64,000 nucleotides of DNA, taken from NCBI GenBank assembly GCA_017522515.1, contig JAFWZH010000250.1:165795-229794 (forward strand), read 5' to 3'. The stretch comes from Clostridia bacterium. GTDB lineage: Bacteria > Bacillota_A > Clostridia > UBA1212 > UBA1255. A program made the translations under genes and the position numbers. Positions 18,800-26,180 of the stretch are shown here, piece by piece. How positions within the stretch are numbered: the first letter of the stretch is position 1; every line of letters begins with the position of its first letter. The notes beneath the pieces are model-generated. The model was not told the origin of the DNA. It was given only the letters and a program-made list of their open reading frames with translations, and did not search any database.

Positions 18800-18828
18800 A
18801 TAATACCACATTTTGTACCTTCGTACAA
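18800..18828 (-). promoter_or_regulatory. Promoter with palindrome for the ylbF-mutS-miaB-asnA unit
   Basis: On the minus strand: TTGTAC, 17-base spacer, TATTAT. A perfect inverted repeat TTGTAC-GAAG-GTACAA (18813-18828) covers the -35 box and part of the spacer, where a repressor could block polymerase. The cognate regulator is unknown. Confidence 0.55.
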
Positions 18829-18858
18829 TCAAAAAAATCAGAAGATACGTTTTGTAAT

Positions 18859-19143
18859 TTATTTATTATTTAGAACAATATCGTAGCCGCCGGAACCGTA
18901 CTTTAGGCACTTATTTACGCGGGAAATTGTTGCAGTGGAAGCACCTGTTTTCTCTACAATCGTATTAAATGTCTCTCCCTGCTTTAAAAGAACTGCCACT
19001 TCAAGCCTTTGTGCCATGGCATTAATCTCATTTATGGTACAAAGATCTTCAAAAAACATATCACAATCTTCAATTGTTTTTAGTGCTAATATAGCTTCGT
19101 ATAATTTTTCTTTTTCTTGAGTTCTTGATTTATCTTCGTTCAT
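18859..19143 (-). CDS. YerC/YecD-type TrpR-like transcriptional regulator
   Basis: 94 residues from the ATG at 19143, with AGGA 6 bases upstream; a TTG at 19149 is too close to that site. It belongs to the TrpR/YerC-YecD superfamily: helical dimer region followed by helix-turn-helix, with the ending pattern GASTATISRVNKCLKYGSGGYDIVL. Clostridial members include homologues of Bacillus YerC and of autoregulated amino-acid repressors. It is the last gene after a binding protein, permease and ATPase for amino-acid uptake. Control of that operon through the palindrome at 21715-21734 is a reasonable but unproved inference. Confidence 0.88.
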   Translation of the reverse strand: MNEDKSRTQEKEKLYEAILALKTIEDCDMFFEDLCTINEINAMAQRLEVAVLLKQGETFNTIVEKTGASTATISRVNKCLKYGSGGYDIVLNNK

Positions 19144-19170
19144 TTTCAATCCTGCCTTATCTTTTTAAGT

Positions 19171-19965
19171 TTACTTGTTAAATCCTGCAGCAAGAAACAG
19201 CCTCGTCTTTTCAGATTTTGGATTGCCGAAAACTTCTTCAGGTGTACCTTCTTCTTCTATAATTCCATCTGCCATATAAATTACATGATCTGCAACGCCA
19301 CGTGCAAATTCCATTTCATGGGTAACAACTACCATTGTGCGACCTTGGTCTTTGAGAGAGCGAATAACTCGCAAAACTTCTCCTGTAAGCTCAGGATCAA
19401 GTGCACTGGTAGGTTCATCAAAACAAAGAATTTCAGGATTCAAAGCAAGGGCTCTTGCAATAGCAACTCTTTGTTGCTGTCCTCCGGAAAGTCTGCAAGG
19501 GTACTCTTCCACTTTATCTGAAAGACCAACCATATCAATAAGCGTTTTGGCTTGATTTTCAATTTCTGCCTTTGCCGCTTTTATTTCGCTTTTAGAGGCT
19601 TTATTCTTTTTCATTTGCTTTGTATAGTAAAGCGTTGGTGCAAGAGTTACATTCTTAAGCACATTATGTTGAGGGAACAAATTAAAAGACTGGAAAACAA
19701 GTCCAAAATGAAGTCTTCTGTTTCTAAGCTCACTGTCACTTAATTTCGTATTGTTTTCAGAAAATACTTCTTCACCGTTCACTTCAATCATACCACTGTC
19801 AGGCGTCTCTAAAAAATTAAGACAACGAAGGAGTGTTGTTTTACCGCTTCCGGACGAACCGATTATTACAAGCACCTCGCCTTGTTTAAGAGAAAACGAC
19901 ACACCTTTAAGCACTTGATGCTGTCCAAATGATTTTGTAAGATTTTTTACTTCAAGCATACTCAT
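19171..19965 (-). CDS. Amino-acid ABC transporter ATPase (GlnQ/HisP type)
   Basis: 264 residues from the ATG at 19965, seven bases after GAGGT; the longer reading from 19986 overlaps the permease gene. Walker A GSSGSGKTT, Q-loop FQSFNLFP, signature LSGGQQQR, Walker B ILCFDEPTSALDPE and H-loop THEM are all canonical. It is typical of polar amino-acid importers. An insert of about 20 Lys/Ala-rich residues (KQMKKNKASKSEIKAAKA) sits after the Q-loop region. Pairs with the permease immediately upstream. Confidence 0.94.
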   Translation of the reverse strand: MSMLEVKNLTKSFGQHQVLKGVSFSLKQGEVLVIIGSSGSGKTTLLRCLNFLETPDSGMIEVNGEEVFSENNTKLSDSELRNRRLHFGLVFQSFNLFPQHNVLKNVTLAPTLYYTKQMKKNKASKSEIKAAKAEIENQAKTLIDMVGLSDKVEEYPCRLSGGQQQRVAIARALALNPEILCFDEPTSALDPELTGEVLRVIRSLKDQGRTMVVVTHEMEFARGVADHVIYMADGIIEEEGTPEEVFGNPKSEKTRLFLAAGFNK

Positions 19966-19982
19966 AAACAGTACCTCGCTTA

Positions 19983-20669
19983 TCAAACAGAATAATAGCT
20001 TAACTTCTTTTCTACATAATAGAAAACAAGCGTAAGCAAGCCGCTAAATGCCAAGTAGAACAGGCACGAATACAATAAAGGAGATAAAACGGCATATTTA
20101 TTAACTTTTTCAAAGGCAACTGCAATAATCTCTATAACACTAAGAGCTCTTGCCAAAGCAGTGTCCTTTACAAGAGTAATAATTTCATTACTCATGGGAG
20201 CAGTGATTTTTCGTACTACCTGCATAAGCACTACATGGCGAAAAATCTGCCATTTTGTCATACCTAATACTTTACCGGCCTCTTGCTGTCCAACGGAAAT
20301 GTTTTTGATACCGCCTTCTATTATTACAGCAAAATAACATGCATAATTTATAACAAAAGCAAATAATACAAAAACAAATTGCAAATCGGCCATTGTTTCA
20401 AGCCCGAGAAGCTCTTTGAAATCTTTATTCGGTATATCGAATATCATCGAAGGAACAAATGTAACAATTAAGCATTGAAGTAAAAGAGGCGTTCCTCTTA
20501 TAATCCAAATAAAAAACTTTGTTACAAAACTGATAGGTTTAAATTTTGACATAGATAAAAAAGCCAAAATAAACCCTAACGGTATTGCAAACAACAGCGT
20601 TAAAGCAAAAAGCTTCAGAGTAACACCAAAGCCGTTACATAAGTCATATATCATGCCCCAAAAATCCAT
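19983..20669 (-). CDS. Amino-acid ABC transporter permease (HisM/GlnP type)
   Basis: 228 residues with about five membrane helices. The family hallmark IIRGTPLLLQ near residue 56 and the EAA loop QQEAGKVLGMTKWQIFRHVVLMQ near residue 147 (contact with the ATPase) are clear. A single permease gene implies a homodimeric channel. It starts downstream of a terminator-like hairpin that separates it from the binding-protein gene, and overlaps neither neighbour. Confidence 0.94.
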   Translation of the reverse strand: MDFWGMIYDLCNGFGVTLKLFALTLLFAIPLGFILAFLSMSKFKPISFVTKFFIWIIRGTPLLLQCLIVTFVPSMIFDIPNKDFKELLGLETMADLQFVFVLFAFVINYACYFAVIIEGGIKNISVGQQEAGKVLGMTKWQIFRHVVLMQVVRKITAPMSNEIITLVKDTALARALSVIEIIAVAFEKVNKYAVLSPLLYSCLFYLAFSGLLTLVFYYVEKKLSYYSV

Positions 20670-20699
20670 AAAAACCCGTTACTTTCTTTTAATCGAATA

Positions 20700-20738
20700 T
20701 AAAAAAACGGACGGTTCTTATACATGCAGAACCGTCCT
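20700..20738 (-). terminator. Intra-operon Rho-independent terminator after the binding-protein gene
   Basis: On the minus strand a 10-base stem GGACGGTTCT/AGAACCGTCC with a 9-base loop is followed by a run of seven T. It lies between the binding-protein and permease genes and probably lets only a fraction of transcripts continue. Confidence 0.85.
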
Positions 20739-20747
20739 AAATTACTA

Positions 20748-21644
20748 TTATTCTTCTGAAGGAACTACAACGCCTTCGCCTGCTGAACCCTTTTCCACAA
20801 CGACAACTGCATCTTTTGTAGCTTTTACAAACTCATCGTAGTTAGCGCTCTTATATTTCTCACTGTTAGCTTTTGCTATAACAGCAACTTGCTTGTTTGC
20901 AAGATAAGGAACTGAAATTGACATACCTGCTTCTCTTTCAGGAGTAATTGTCATACCGTTCCACACAAGGTCGATTGTACCATTCTCCAAGAGAGCTTCT
21001 TTTGAATTCCAATCAATTATCATAAATTCAACTGCAATTTCTGCCTCATATTTTGTATTTAAGTAATTAACAACAGCTTTTGCCAAATCAATGTCAAAGC
21101 CCTTAAGTACAGCGTTTTCGCCATCGCCTTCGTTATAAGCGATAGGAGCGAACAAAGTATAACCTACTACTATTTTCTTTGCTGCAACAACTTTGTTCCA
21201 TGATTCATCACTTGCAGCCTCAAGAGGATTCTTTGTATCTGCCTTAACCAAAAGCTCTGTTGTAAGACCGTATGTAGCAGCAATTGTTTTGTAATCTGTA
21301 TCAACAAGACCTATAATAGCCTCGTTAATTTTTGACATTAAGGCATCATTGCCTTTCTTTGCTGCAATACCGTATTTTTCTTCAGCCAAAACTACATTCT
21401 CCAACACTTGGTAATCTTTGAATGAATCTGTATCGTTCATATAGTAACCTGCCATAACAGAGTCGATAACAGCGATGTCAGCGTCACCTTTTTTAAGTCC
21501 GTTCAATGCATCAAGCTGTGAAGAATATGTAAGAAGTTCCTTACCGAAATTATTTTTTGATCCTTCGTCTTCTTTTTGACATGCAACAGAAAATACCATA
21601 CATACGAGTAAAATTGCTGCAATTACAACTGAAAATTTTTTCAT
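20748..21644 (-). CDS. Amino-acid ABC transporter binding lipoprotein, apparently circularly permuted
   Basis: 298 residues. The signal peptide ends in a lipobox (FSVAC). The two halves of the SBP_bac_3 fold are in reversed order. Residues about 34-130 match what is normally the C-terminal half: QLDALNGLKKGDADIAVID, then EEKYGIAAKKGNDALMSKIN. A linker follows (131-155). Residues 155-295 match the normal N-terminal half: KKIVVGYTLFAPIAYNEG, GFDIDLAKAVVNYL, NGTIDLVWNGMTITPER, then AVVVVEKGSAGEG. The new ends fall inside lobe 2. It is still expected to bind an amino acid at the hinge and feed the downstream permease and ATPase. First gene of the operon. Confidence 0.9.
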   Translation of the reverse strand: MKKFSVVIAAILLVCMVFSVACQKEDEGSKNNFGKELLTYSSQLDALNGLKKGDADIAVIDSVMAGYYMNDTDSFKDYQVLENVVLAEEKYGIAAKKGNDALMSKINEAIIGLVDTDYKTIAATYGLTTELLVKADTKNPLEAASDESWNKVVAAKKIVVGYTLFAPIAYNEGDGENAVLKGFDIDLAKAVVNYLNTKYEAEIAVEFMIIDWNSKEALLENGTIDLVWNGMTITPEREAGMSISVPYLANKQVAVIAKANSEKYKSANYDEFVKATKDAVVVVEKGSAGEGVVVPSEE

Positions 21645-21711
21645 ATTAATTCTTTCCTTTCTCCTAATAGAGTTTCTAATACTTTCCGCTTTTTTATTTT
21701 AGCGCGTTGCT

Positions 21712-21740
21712 ATATTAGCACTTTATAGTGCTAAAGTCAA
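21712..21740 (-). promoter_or_regulatory. Promoter with perfect palindromic operator for the amino-acid uptake operon
   Basis: On the minus strand: TTGACT, 17-base spacer, TAATAT. The palindrome TTAGCACT-N4-AGTGCTAA (21715-21734) fills the spacer and enters the -10 box, the classic place for a repressor. The half-site equals most of the CIRCE half-site, but the centre is too short for CIRCE. A YerC-like regulator is encoded at the end of the operon. Confidence 0.75.
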
Positions 21741-21757
21741 CATATAAATAAAAATTA

Positions 21758-22726
21758 TTATTTAGCTGCATTTTCTCTCATTGAATAAAACAAATATTGT
21801 TGCGCAAAGCCGGCCAAGTCGCCGAAATATTCCGTAGCAAAAGACTCTGCTTCCTTTTGGGAAACATCCCTGTTGAAATACAAATCCTTTAATACTCTTC
21901 GCACCCAAACATCCACAGGGAAAACATCTGTGCGTAATCCCGCAAACAGCAAAATGCAATCAGCAACTTTCGGGCCCACCCCAGAAAATCTTTTTACTCT
22001 TTCCCTCGCCTCAGAAAGCGAAAGTTCCCGCATTACGGAATCCTCCGGCAGCCCATTTCCTTGTGTGTAAAGCTCCACTGTTTTTTCAAGATACGCACAT
22101 CTGTATCCGGCTTTACAGCACAAGCTGTAATCTTCGGCCTTTACATTTAGAAGTTTTTCTGCCGACGGAAAGGTATACACTTCTCCTATTTTTGCTGTTG
22201 TATTGTCTGATATGTATTTTTTAAATGCCTGGCTTATTTCTATTTTTTCACCATAATCATGACAAATTTTTTCAACGCAACCCTTTATTCTGGGAATATT
22301 ATTATTTGCCGAGAGTATAAAAGAAATCAGAGTTTCAAATTTTTCTTGGTGTAAAATACGAATACCTTTACCGAATTCTGTTGCTTTTTTTAAATATTTG
22401 TCTTTGGCTGCTAAAATATTTATTATCTCTGCGTAATCTCGTTTAAAATCAAAATAATCACACCAAAAGTCATCAAAGTCTTGTAAAGTGGAATTAGCAA
22501 TTACAATTACCTTCTTGCCATTTTCGCTAAAAGTAGAAACAGCCGCTGCTTTTCCGCCGGCCACACCGAAAAACATATCACCACCGGCGTTGCTGTCAGG
22601 TAGAAAATTCCAACGAAAACACTGACCGCACTCAAAAATATGGGCAGTTTCAAACTCATCACATCCGCGTATTTCTATGATAGAAAGTCCGTATTCAGTT
22701 TTCTTTTCTATGGCTGATATTTTCAT
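21758..22726 (-). CDS. ogg: 8-oxoguanine DNA glycosylase/AP lyase (OGG1 type)
   Basis: 322 residues. The OGG N-terminal domain (about 1-115, with the ECGQCFRWN motif) is followed by the HhH-GPD domain. In FSGVGPKVADCILLFAG the Lys corresponds to the Schiff-base lysine, and FPVDVWVRR supplies the catalytic Asp. It excises oxidised guanine. OGG1-type rather than MutM-type enzymes are common in clostridia. The start codon overlaps the stop of the DUF6062 gene (ATGA), so translation is coupled. Confidence 0.93.
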   Translation of the reverse strand: MKISAIEKKTEYGLSIIEIRGCDEFETAHIFECGQCFRWNFLPDSNAGGDMFFGVAGGKAAAVSTFSENGKKVIVIANSTLQDFDDFWCDYFDFKRDYAEIINILAAKDKYLKKATEFGKGIRILHQEKFETLISFILSANNNIPRIKGCVEKICHDYGEKIEISQAFKKYISDNTTAKIGEVYTFPSAEKLLNVKAEDYSLCCKAGYRCAYLEKTVELYTQGNGLPEDSVMRELSLSEARERVKRFSGVGPKVADCILLFAGLRTDVFPVDVWVRRVLKDLYFNRDVSQKEAESFATEYFGDLAGFAQQYLFYSMRENAAK

Positions 22727-23481
22727 TTTTCAAGACCGGTTATACCTGTAAGCTTCTCAATACTTCTGGAAACAGCATCACGAGAGTTGCCCCAATCGGC
22801 ATCTTTGTTCCTGTAATCAAACTTCTTTGTAAACCACTCAACTTCATTTTCGATACGCCTTAAATTGGCAATTTGCATCTTAACAAGTTTTCCCAAAAAC
22901 TCTTCCTGCCTTGAGCCGGAGAGGTTCTTCTTGGCAGCTTCAACAAGCATAGCAAAATGAGGCATGCAAAAACCCAATCCGTCATCAAATCTTGTACGAA
23001 AATCTTTTTCTGCAAAATACATATACGTAATAACTTCACAGTATCTTTCCATAGTTTTTACAAGATCGCGACATATACAACATTCTTTTTGTTGCTCTTC
23101 TATGTACTTCAATAAATTTTCTGCAGCTTTTGCATTATCTCCACCGCCTTTAAGCGATGCAAAAAAACCTTTTTTAGCTGAGGTTTCTGTTTCTGCTGAT
23201 TTTGCCAATTTTTCGATTTTGGCATTTTGCTCTTGCATATGAGTGTGTATTATTAAGCCAAGCCCAAGTCTGTTTGCCCTTGTATCGTACATCATGGCAA
23301 AATGTTTGGCACAAAAACCACTTTCGTTAGTTTCTATTCTGTTATCAGGCTCCATTAAAGAAGGGCCAAGATAATAATTGACACGGTCATTTTCAAACCT
23401 GTTTTCCAGCTTGCACATAGGGCACTCGCAAGGCGTCTCAAAAGCTTCGTTTACGGGAATTGTATAAATTGTTTCTTTCAT
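22723..23481 (-). CDS. DUF6062-family protein, probable zinc-binding duplication
   Basis: 252 residues, function unknown, recognised as the DUF6062 type. Two similar cysteine units are visible. The first is CECPMC followed by GFCAKHFAMMYD. The second is ECCICRDL followed by GFCMPHFAMLVE. Each looks like a CxxC...CxxH metal site, so the protein is likely an internal duplication with two zinc or Fe-S sites. There is no signal peptide. Its start overlaps the upstream P-loop gene and its end overlaps the glycosylase gene, both by 4 bases, so the three genes form a tight operon. Confidence 0.8.
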   Translation of the reverse strand: MKETIYTIPVNEAFETPCECPMCKLENRFENDRVNYYLGPSLMEPDNRIETNESGFCAKHFAMMYDTRANRLGLGLIIHTHMQEQNAKIEKLAKSAETETSAKKGFFASLKGGGDNAKAAENLLKYIEEQQKECCICRDLVKTMERYCEVITYMYFAEKDFRTRFDDGLGFCMPHFAMLVEAAKKNLSGSRQEEFLGKLVKMQIANLRRIENEVEWFTKKFDYRNKDADWGNSRDAVSRSIEKLTGITGLEK

Positions 23482-24332
23482 GTTGTTATAAAATCCTCAT
23501 TTTTATTTTTATAGTCATTCTTTAAAGAAAGGCTTTTTACTGTAAGTGATACTCCGGAAACATTCAAAGATGTTACAGTTTCTATTTCTTTGGCAATTGC
23601 TTTTCTTATTTCTTTAAAAACAGTTGCTATTTTGTAGCCGTAATATAAAACCAAATCCATCTCCACACGAATACCATCCTCTGATTTTTCTGCTCTGAAA
23701 CGTGTTATGTTCGCTACCCCCTCACACTTTCTTGTAACGTGCTCAACTAATTGATATATCGTGTAGTCTGATATTGTGTATCTGCCGATATAGCTGAAAG
23801 TAGGTCTTATAACAGACTTTTCTCCAAGCATTTCATAATCGCCAAGACCTTTTCTTCGCAAAATATTAAGCGGGTCCAACATATAGCCGGAAAAGTTTTT
23901 CTTCAGCTCCAATGTAGGAACGGGAATTACATGCTTACCTTCTGTTTTTCTTATATTAAGCGCCTGTTGAATTTCATATTCGCTGGAAATGTCCTGAATG
24001 TACACAGTTTCATCAATACCATGAAGCCCCAGCCTTTTTGCAATTTTTTCCACCATTCCGTCTGATGTGCCGAGAATCAAAAGTCTTTCGACTTTGTTTT
24101 CTTTAAGTGCCTCAGAAACAGCAAAAGTATGACTATCATCTGAAAAAACAGCAGTTTTCACAGCACCGACTCTTGTCTTTTCGCGTTTTGCCGACTTACC
24201 TGCCACTACCCCATTTCCGCGAATCAAAAGCCCGTCATCTATGATATATTCTATGTTATGTTCCTTCGCCACTCTTATTGCACGGTAACTTTTACCCGTT
24301 CCGCTGGCTCCCACAAGCGCACAAATATACAA
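23478..24332 (-). CDS. P-loop NTPase fused to an Asp23/Gls24-like domain
   Basis: 284 residues from the TTG at 24332. AAAGGA lies 8 bases upstream, whereas the ATG at 24350 has no ribosome site. From the TTG the protein opens directly with a beta strand and P-loop (GASGTGKSYR), as P-loop enzymes often do. The first 170 residues look like a small ATPase/kinase module, including a LLILGTSDGMVEKIAKRL segment. Residues about 185-280 resemble the Asp23/Gls24 (DUF322) domain: TISDYTIYQLVEHVTRKCEGV and then VEMDLVLYYGYKIATVFKEI. Function unknown. First gene of the operon with DUF6062 and the glycosylase. Confidence 0.75.
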   Translation of the reverse strand: MYICALVGASGTGKSYRAIRVAKEHNIEYIIDDGLLIRGNGVVAGKSAKREKTRVGAVKTAVFSDDSHTFAVSEALKENKVERLLILGTSDGMVEKIAKRLGLHGIDETVYIQDISSEYEIQQALNIRKTEGKHVIPVPTLELKKNFSGYMLDPLNILRRKGLGDYEMLGEKSVIRPTFSYIGRYTISDYTIYQLVEHVTRKCEGVANITRFRAEKSEDGIRVEMDLVLYYGYKIATVFKEIRKAIAKEIETVTSLNVSGVSLTVKSLSLKNDYKNKNEDFITT

Positions 24333-24386
24333 AGCAAAAATTCCTTTCATTTGTTGTTTTCAGCCACTATTGCTTTTTACATAATA

Positions 24387-24415
24387 AATATACACTTTCC
24401 ACGCATGAATTTCAA
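24387..24415 (-). promoter_or_regulatory. Sigma-A promoter of the P-loop/DUF6062/ogg operon
   Basis: On the minus strand: TTGAAA, 17-base spacer, TATATT, with the inferred transcript start about 50 bases before the TTG start codon at 24332. Confidence 0.55.
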
Positions 24416-24416
24416 T

Positions 24417-25109
24417 TCAAATTATCTCAATAATATGCGATAAAGCTTCTGTTACTGTAGGGAAGTTAATGTTTACTGCTTGTGTTTGTTTCACATGTAC
24501 TCCTACGGAATACCCCGCATACTCAAACATAGGATAATCATTCACACCATCTCCTACCGCTATGGTTTCCTCAGGTTTAACATTTATTATTTTTCCAAGT
24601 TGCTTCAGCCCTGTATACTTCGTTATACCTGATGGTGTAATATCGAAAGAATCCGCATGTCTGTAAACTGTTAAATGTTCTATACTGCCTTTATTTGCAT
24701 CTATGCATTCTTGAATAATCTCAAATTCTTTTTCATTCTTCGGAAAGGGCGTCAACCCTACTTGGTTGGGCTGATACCATATATCAGATATAAGCTCATC
24801 AAATTTTTTCTTTAAAAAAACAATTTCCTTATCCGCCTCAATCGGATGTGGTGTAAATATGAATTTTTGCGGAGGCAATGATATACCAAATTGTGTAACA
24901 GCACCATTCTCCCCTAACATTATTGCATTATTTAATCCTGTCTGGCGCATAAATCCGCAAAGGTAGTAAACAGGCTTACCTGAACAAATCGCAATATTTA
25001 TTCCTGTTTTCTCGATTATTTTTAATAGCTCTGTGTCTTGCTGTAATATTGCCTCTCCCGTCACCGCGAGAGTATCATCTAAATCAAAAACAATAAGTTT
25101 GTATTCCAT
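24417..25109 (-). CDS. HAD-superfamily phosphatase (type IIB cap)
   Basis: 230 residues. Motif I DLDDTLAV (residues 9-16; both Asp present), motif II CSGK, a lysine region near KYTGLKQL, and motif III/IV VGDGVNDYPMFE. The cap lies between motifs II and III, as in Cof/phosphoglycolate-phosphatase-like enzymes. Substrate is probably a small phosphorylated metabolite such as a sugar phosphate. Its ATG overlaps the stop codon of the amidase gene (TAATG), and GAGGAAG serves as ribosome site, so the two are co-translated. Confidence 0.85.
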   Translation of the reverse strand: MEYKLIVFDLDDTLAVTGEAILQQDTELLKIIEKTGINIAICSGKPVYYLCGFMRQTGLNNAIMLGENGAVTQFGISLPPQKFIFTPHPIEADKEIVFLKKKFDELISDIWYQPNQVGLTPFPKNEKEFEIIQECIDANKGSIEHLTVYRHADSFDITPSGITKYTGLKQLGKIINVKPEETIAVGDGVNDYPMFEYAGYSVGVHVKQTQAVNINFPTVTEALSHIIEII

Positions 25110-25699
25110 TATTGCTTCCTCTTCAATCCAAAATATTCTGCAATGACTTTAGCTTCTCTCTTCGCTGCTTCCGCAAGATTCTCATCATTAAGGAGCCACT
25201 TTGTCATTTTTGTGTTTGTGTGGAAACTGTGTTCGAGAATAATACCCGTTGTTCCTACGGCAGCCGCACCACGCAAAACACCGTAATATTCTCCTCCTTG
25301 GTGCTCTCTTTTAAATAAAAGTACGTCTTGTCTTGTACCCATAAGCTCTTTCACACACTCTCCGAGCTTTTGTCCCAATACGTCACCTTTGCCGTCCAAT
25401 TGCACAATAGATTTTGGATAGTCAACTTCCTCATGTACAAAATCATCCACAGCATTTGAATGTATTGACAAAAACAAATCACAACCCTCTGACATGCAGC
25501 CTCTTTCAAAAAGAGTCTTATCCGTCTCTTGATTCTCTCTTGTTTGAATAACTTCCACGTCCTCATATTCTTCAAGTCTTGCTTTAAGCATCAAATGAAG
25601 TTTCCAATTCATATCAGATTCGTAATACTCGGGAACAGCCGGAGAACGATTGTATTTACCGTAATGTCCTGCGTCCAAACATATCTTTACTCTTGCCAC
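25109..25699 (-). CDS. Small N-acetylmuramoyl-L-alanine amidase (Amidase_3)
   Basis: 196 residues from the GTG at 25699, seven bases after GGGAGGT; longer in-frame starts run into the promoter. The protein is just the catalytic domain: CLDAGHYG (zinc His), an FLSIHSN zinc histidine and IILEHSFHTN (catalytic Glu). No signal peptide is visible. It may therefore act inside the cell, in a mother cell or forespore, or leave by another route such as lysis or a phage-like system. Operon with the HAD phosphatase. Confidence 0.87.
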   Translation of the reverse strand: MARVKICLDAGHYGKYNRSPAVPEYYESDMNWKLHLMLKARLEEYEDVEVIQTRENQETDKTLFERGCMSEGCDLFLSIHSNAVDDFVHEEVDYPKSIVQLDGKGDVLGQKLGECVKELMGTRQDVLLFKREHQGGEYYGVLRGAAAVGTTGIILEHSFHTNTKMTKWLLNDENLAEAAKREAKVIAEYFGLKRKQ

Positions 25700-25733
25700 A
25701 TTTATGACCTCCCAATGAATTGCTGTCCTACAC

Positions 25734-25763
25734 ATTTTAATTGATTTAAACATTATAAGTCAA
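25734..25763 (-). promoter_or_regulatory. Promoter of the amidase-HAD operon
   Basis: On the minus strand: TTGACT, 18-base spacer, TAAAAT, about 35 bases before the GTG start. It is divergent from the T-box promoter at 25777-25804. Confidence 0.5.
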
Positions 25764-25776
25764 TATCGATTGGGTG

Positions 25777-25804
25777 TTGACTTTTTAAAATTATGTGTTA
25801 CTAT
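25777..25804 (+). promoter_or_regulatory. Promoter of the Phe T-box transcript
   Basis: TTGACT, 16-base spacer, TACTAT. Transcription would start near 25811, at the 5' end of the leader. Confidence 0.6.
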
Positions 25805-25810
25805 AACGGG

Positions 25811-26118
25811 GAACAATTAAATACGTTATCATGATAAATGCGAAGATCAGAAACTAGTAGGTTGGAAAGAATCTGGAGAGAGTTGCCGGTAGGTGCGAGG
25901 CAAAGCGGACATCCTTCCGAATTCATTCTGTTAGCAGTGCACTGAATAAGAGATATCTCTTTAGTAGGAGGCAACGGGAGTTCCCGTCATAGAACAAAGG
26001 TATGTTAGTACCTGAAAAGGTCGCTATCGTGAGGTAGTGGCGAACTGAGGTGGTACCACGGGAGATTATCTCGTCCTCTGTATTCTTAATCGGAATGCAG
26101 AGGACTTTTTGTTTTCCC
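25811..26118 (+). promoter_or_regulatory. T-box riboswitch, phenylalanine (UUC) specifier
   Basis: The conserved T-box core GGTGGTACCACGG lies at 26048-26061. A terminator hairpin follows (GTCCTCTG paired with CAGAGGAC, then T-run, 26073-26112). In stem I, CAGAA (25848-25852) pairs with TTCTG (25926-25930). The loop has AGTA on the 5' side and GAA-UUC-A on the 3' side, the loop-E arrangement, making UUC (25922-25924, Phe) the specifier. UGGU in the T-box bulge fits a tRNA with A73, as in tRNA-Phe. Uncharged tRNA-Phe should open the phenylacetate-CoA ligase operon. Confidence 0.9.
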
Positions 26119-26180
26119 TTTACACTCCGAAATCAACGAAAAATTTTATGCTTCAAAGAAAGCAGAAAGGGTGGTCAAAA

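Noticed and set aside
21715..21734. HrcA/CIRCE element
   Set aside because: The arms match but the centre is 4 bases, whereas CIRCE needs a much longer spacer (TTAGCACTC-N9-GAGTGCTAA). No heat-shock gene is adjacent.
26109..26180. N-terminal extension of the phenylacetate-CoA ligase
   Set aside because: The extra codons lie in the T-box terminator tail; the ribosome site points to the ATG at 26181.
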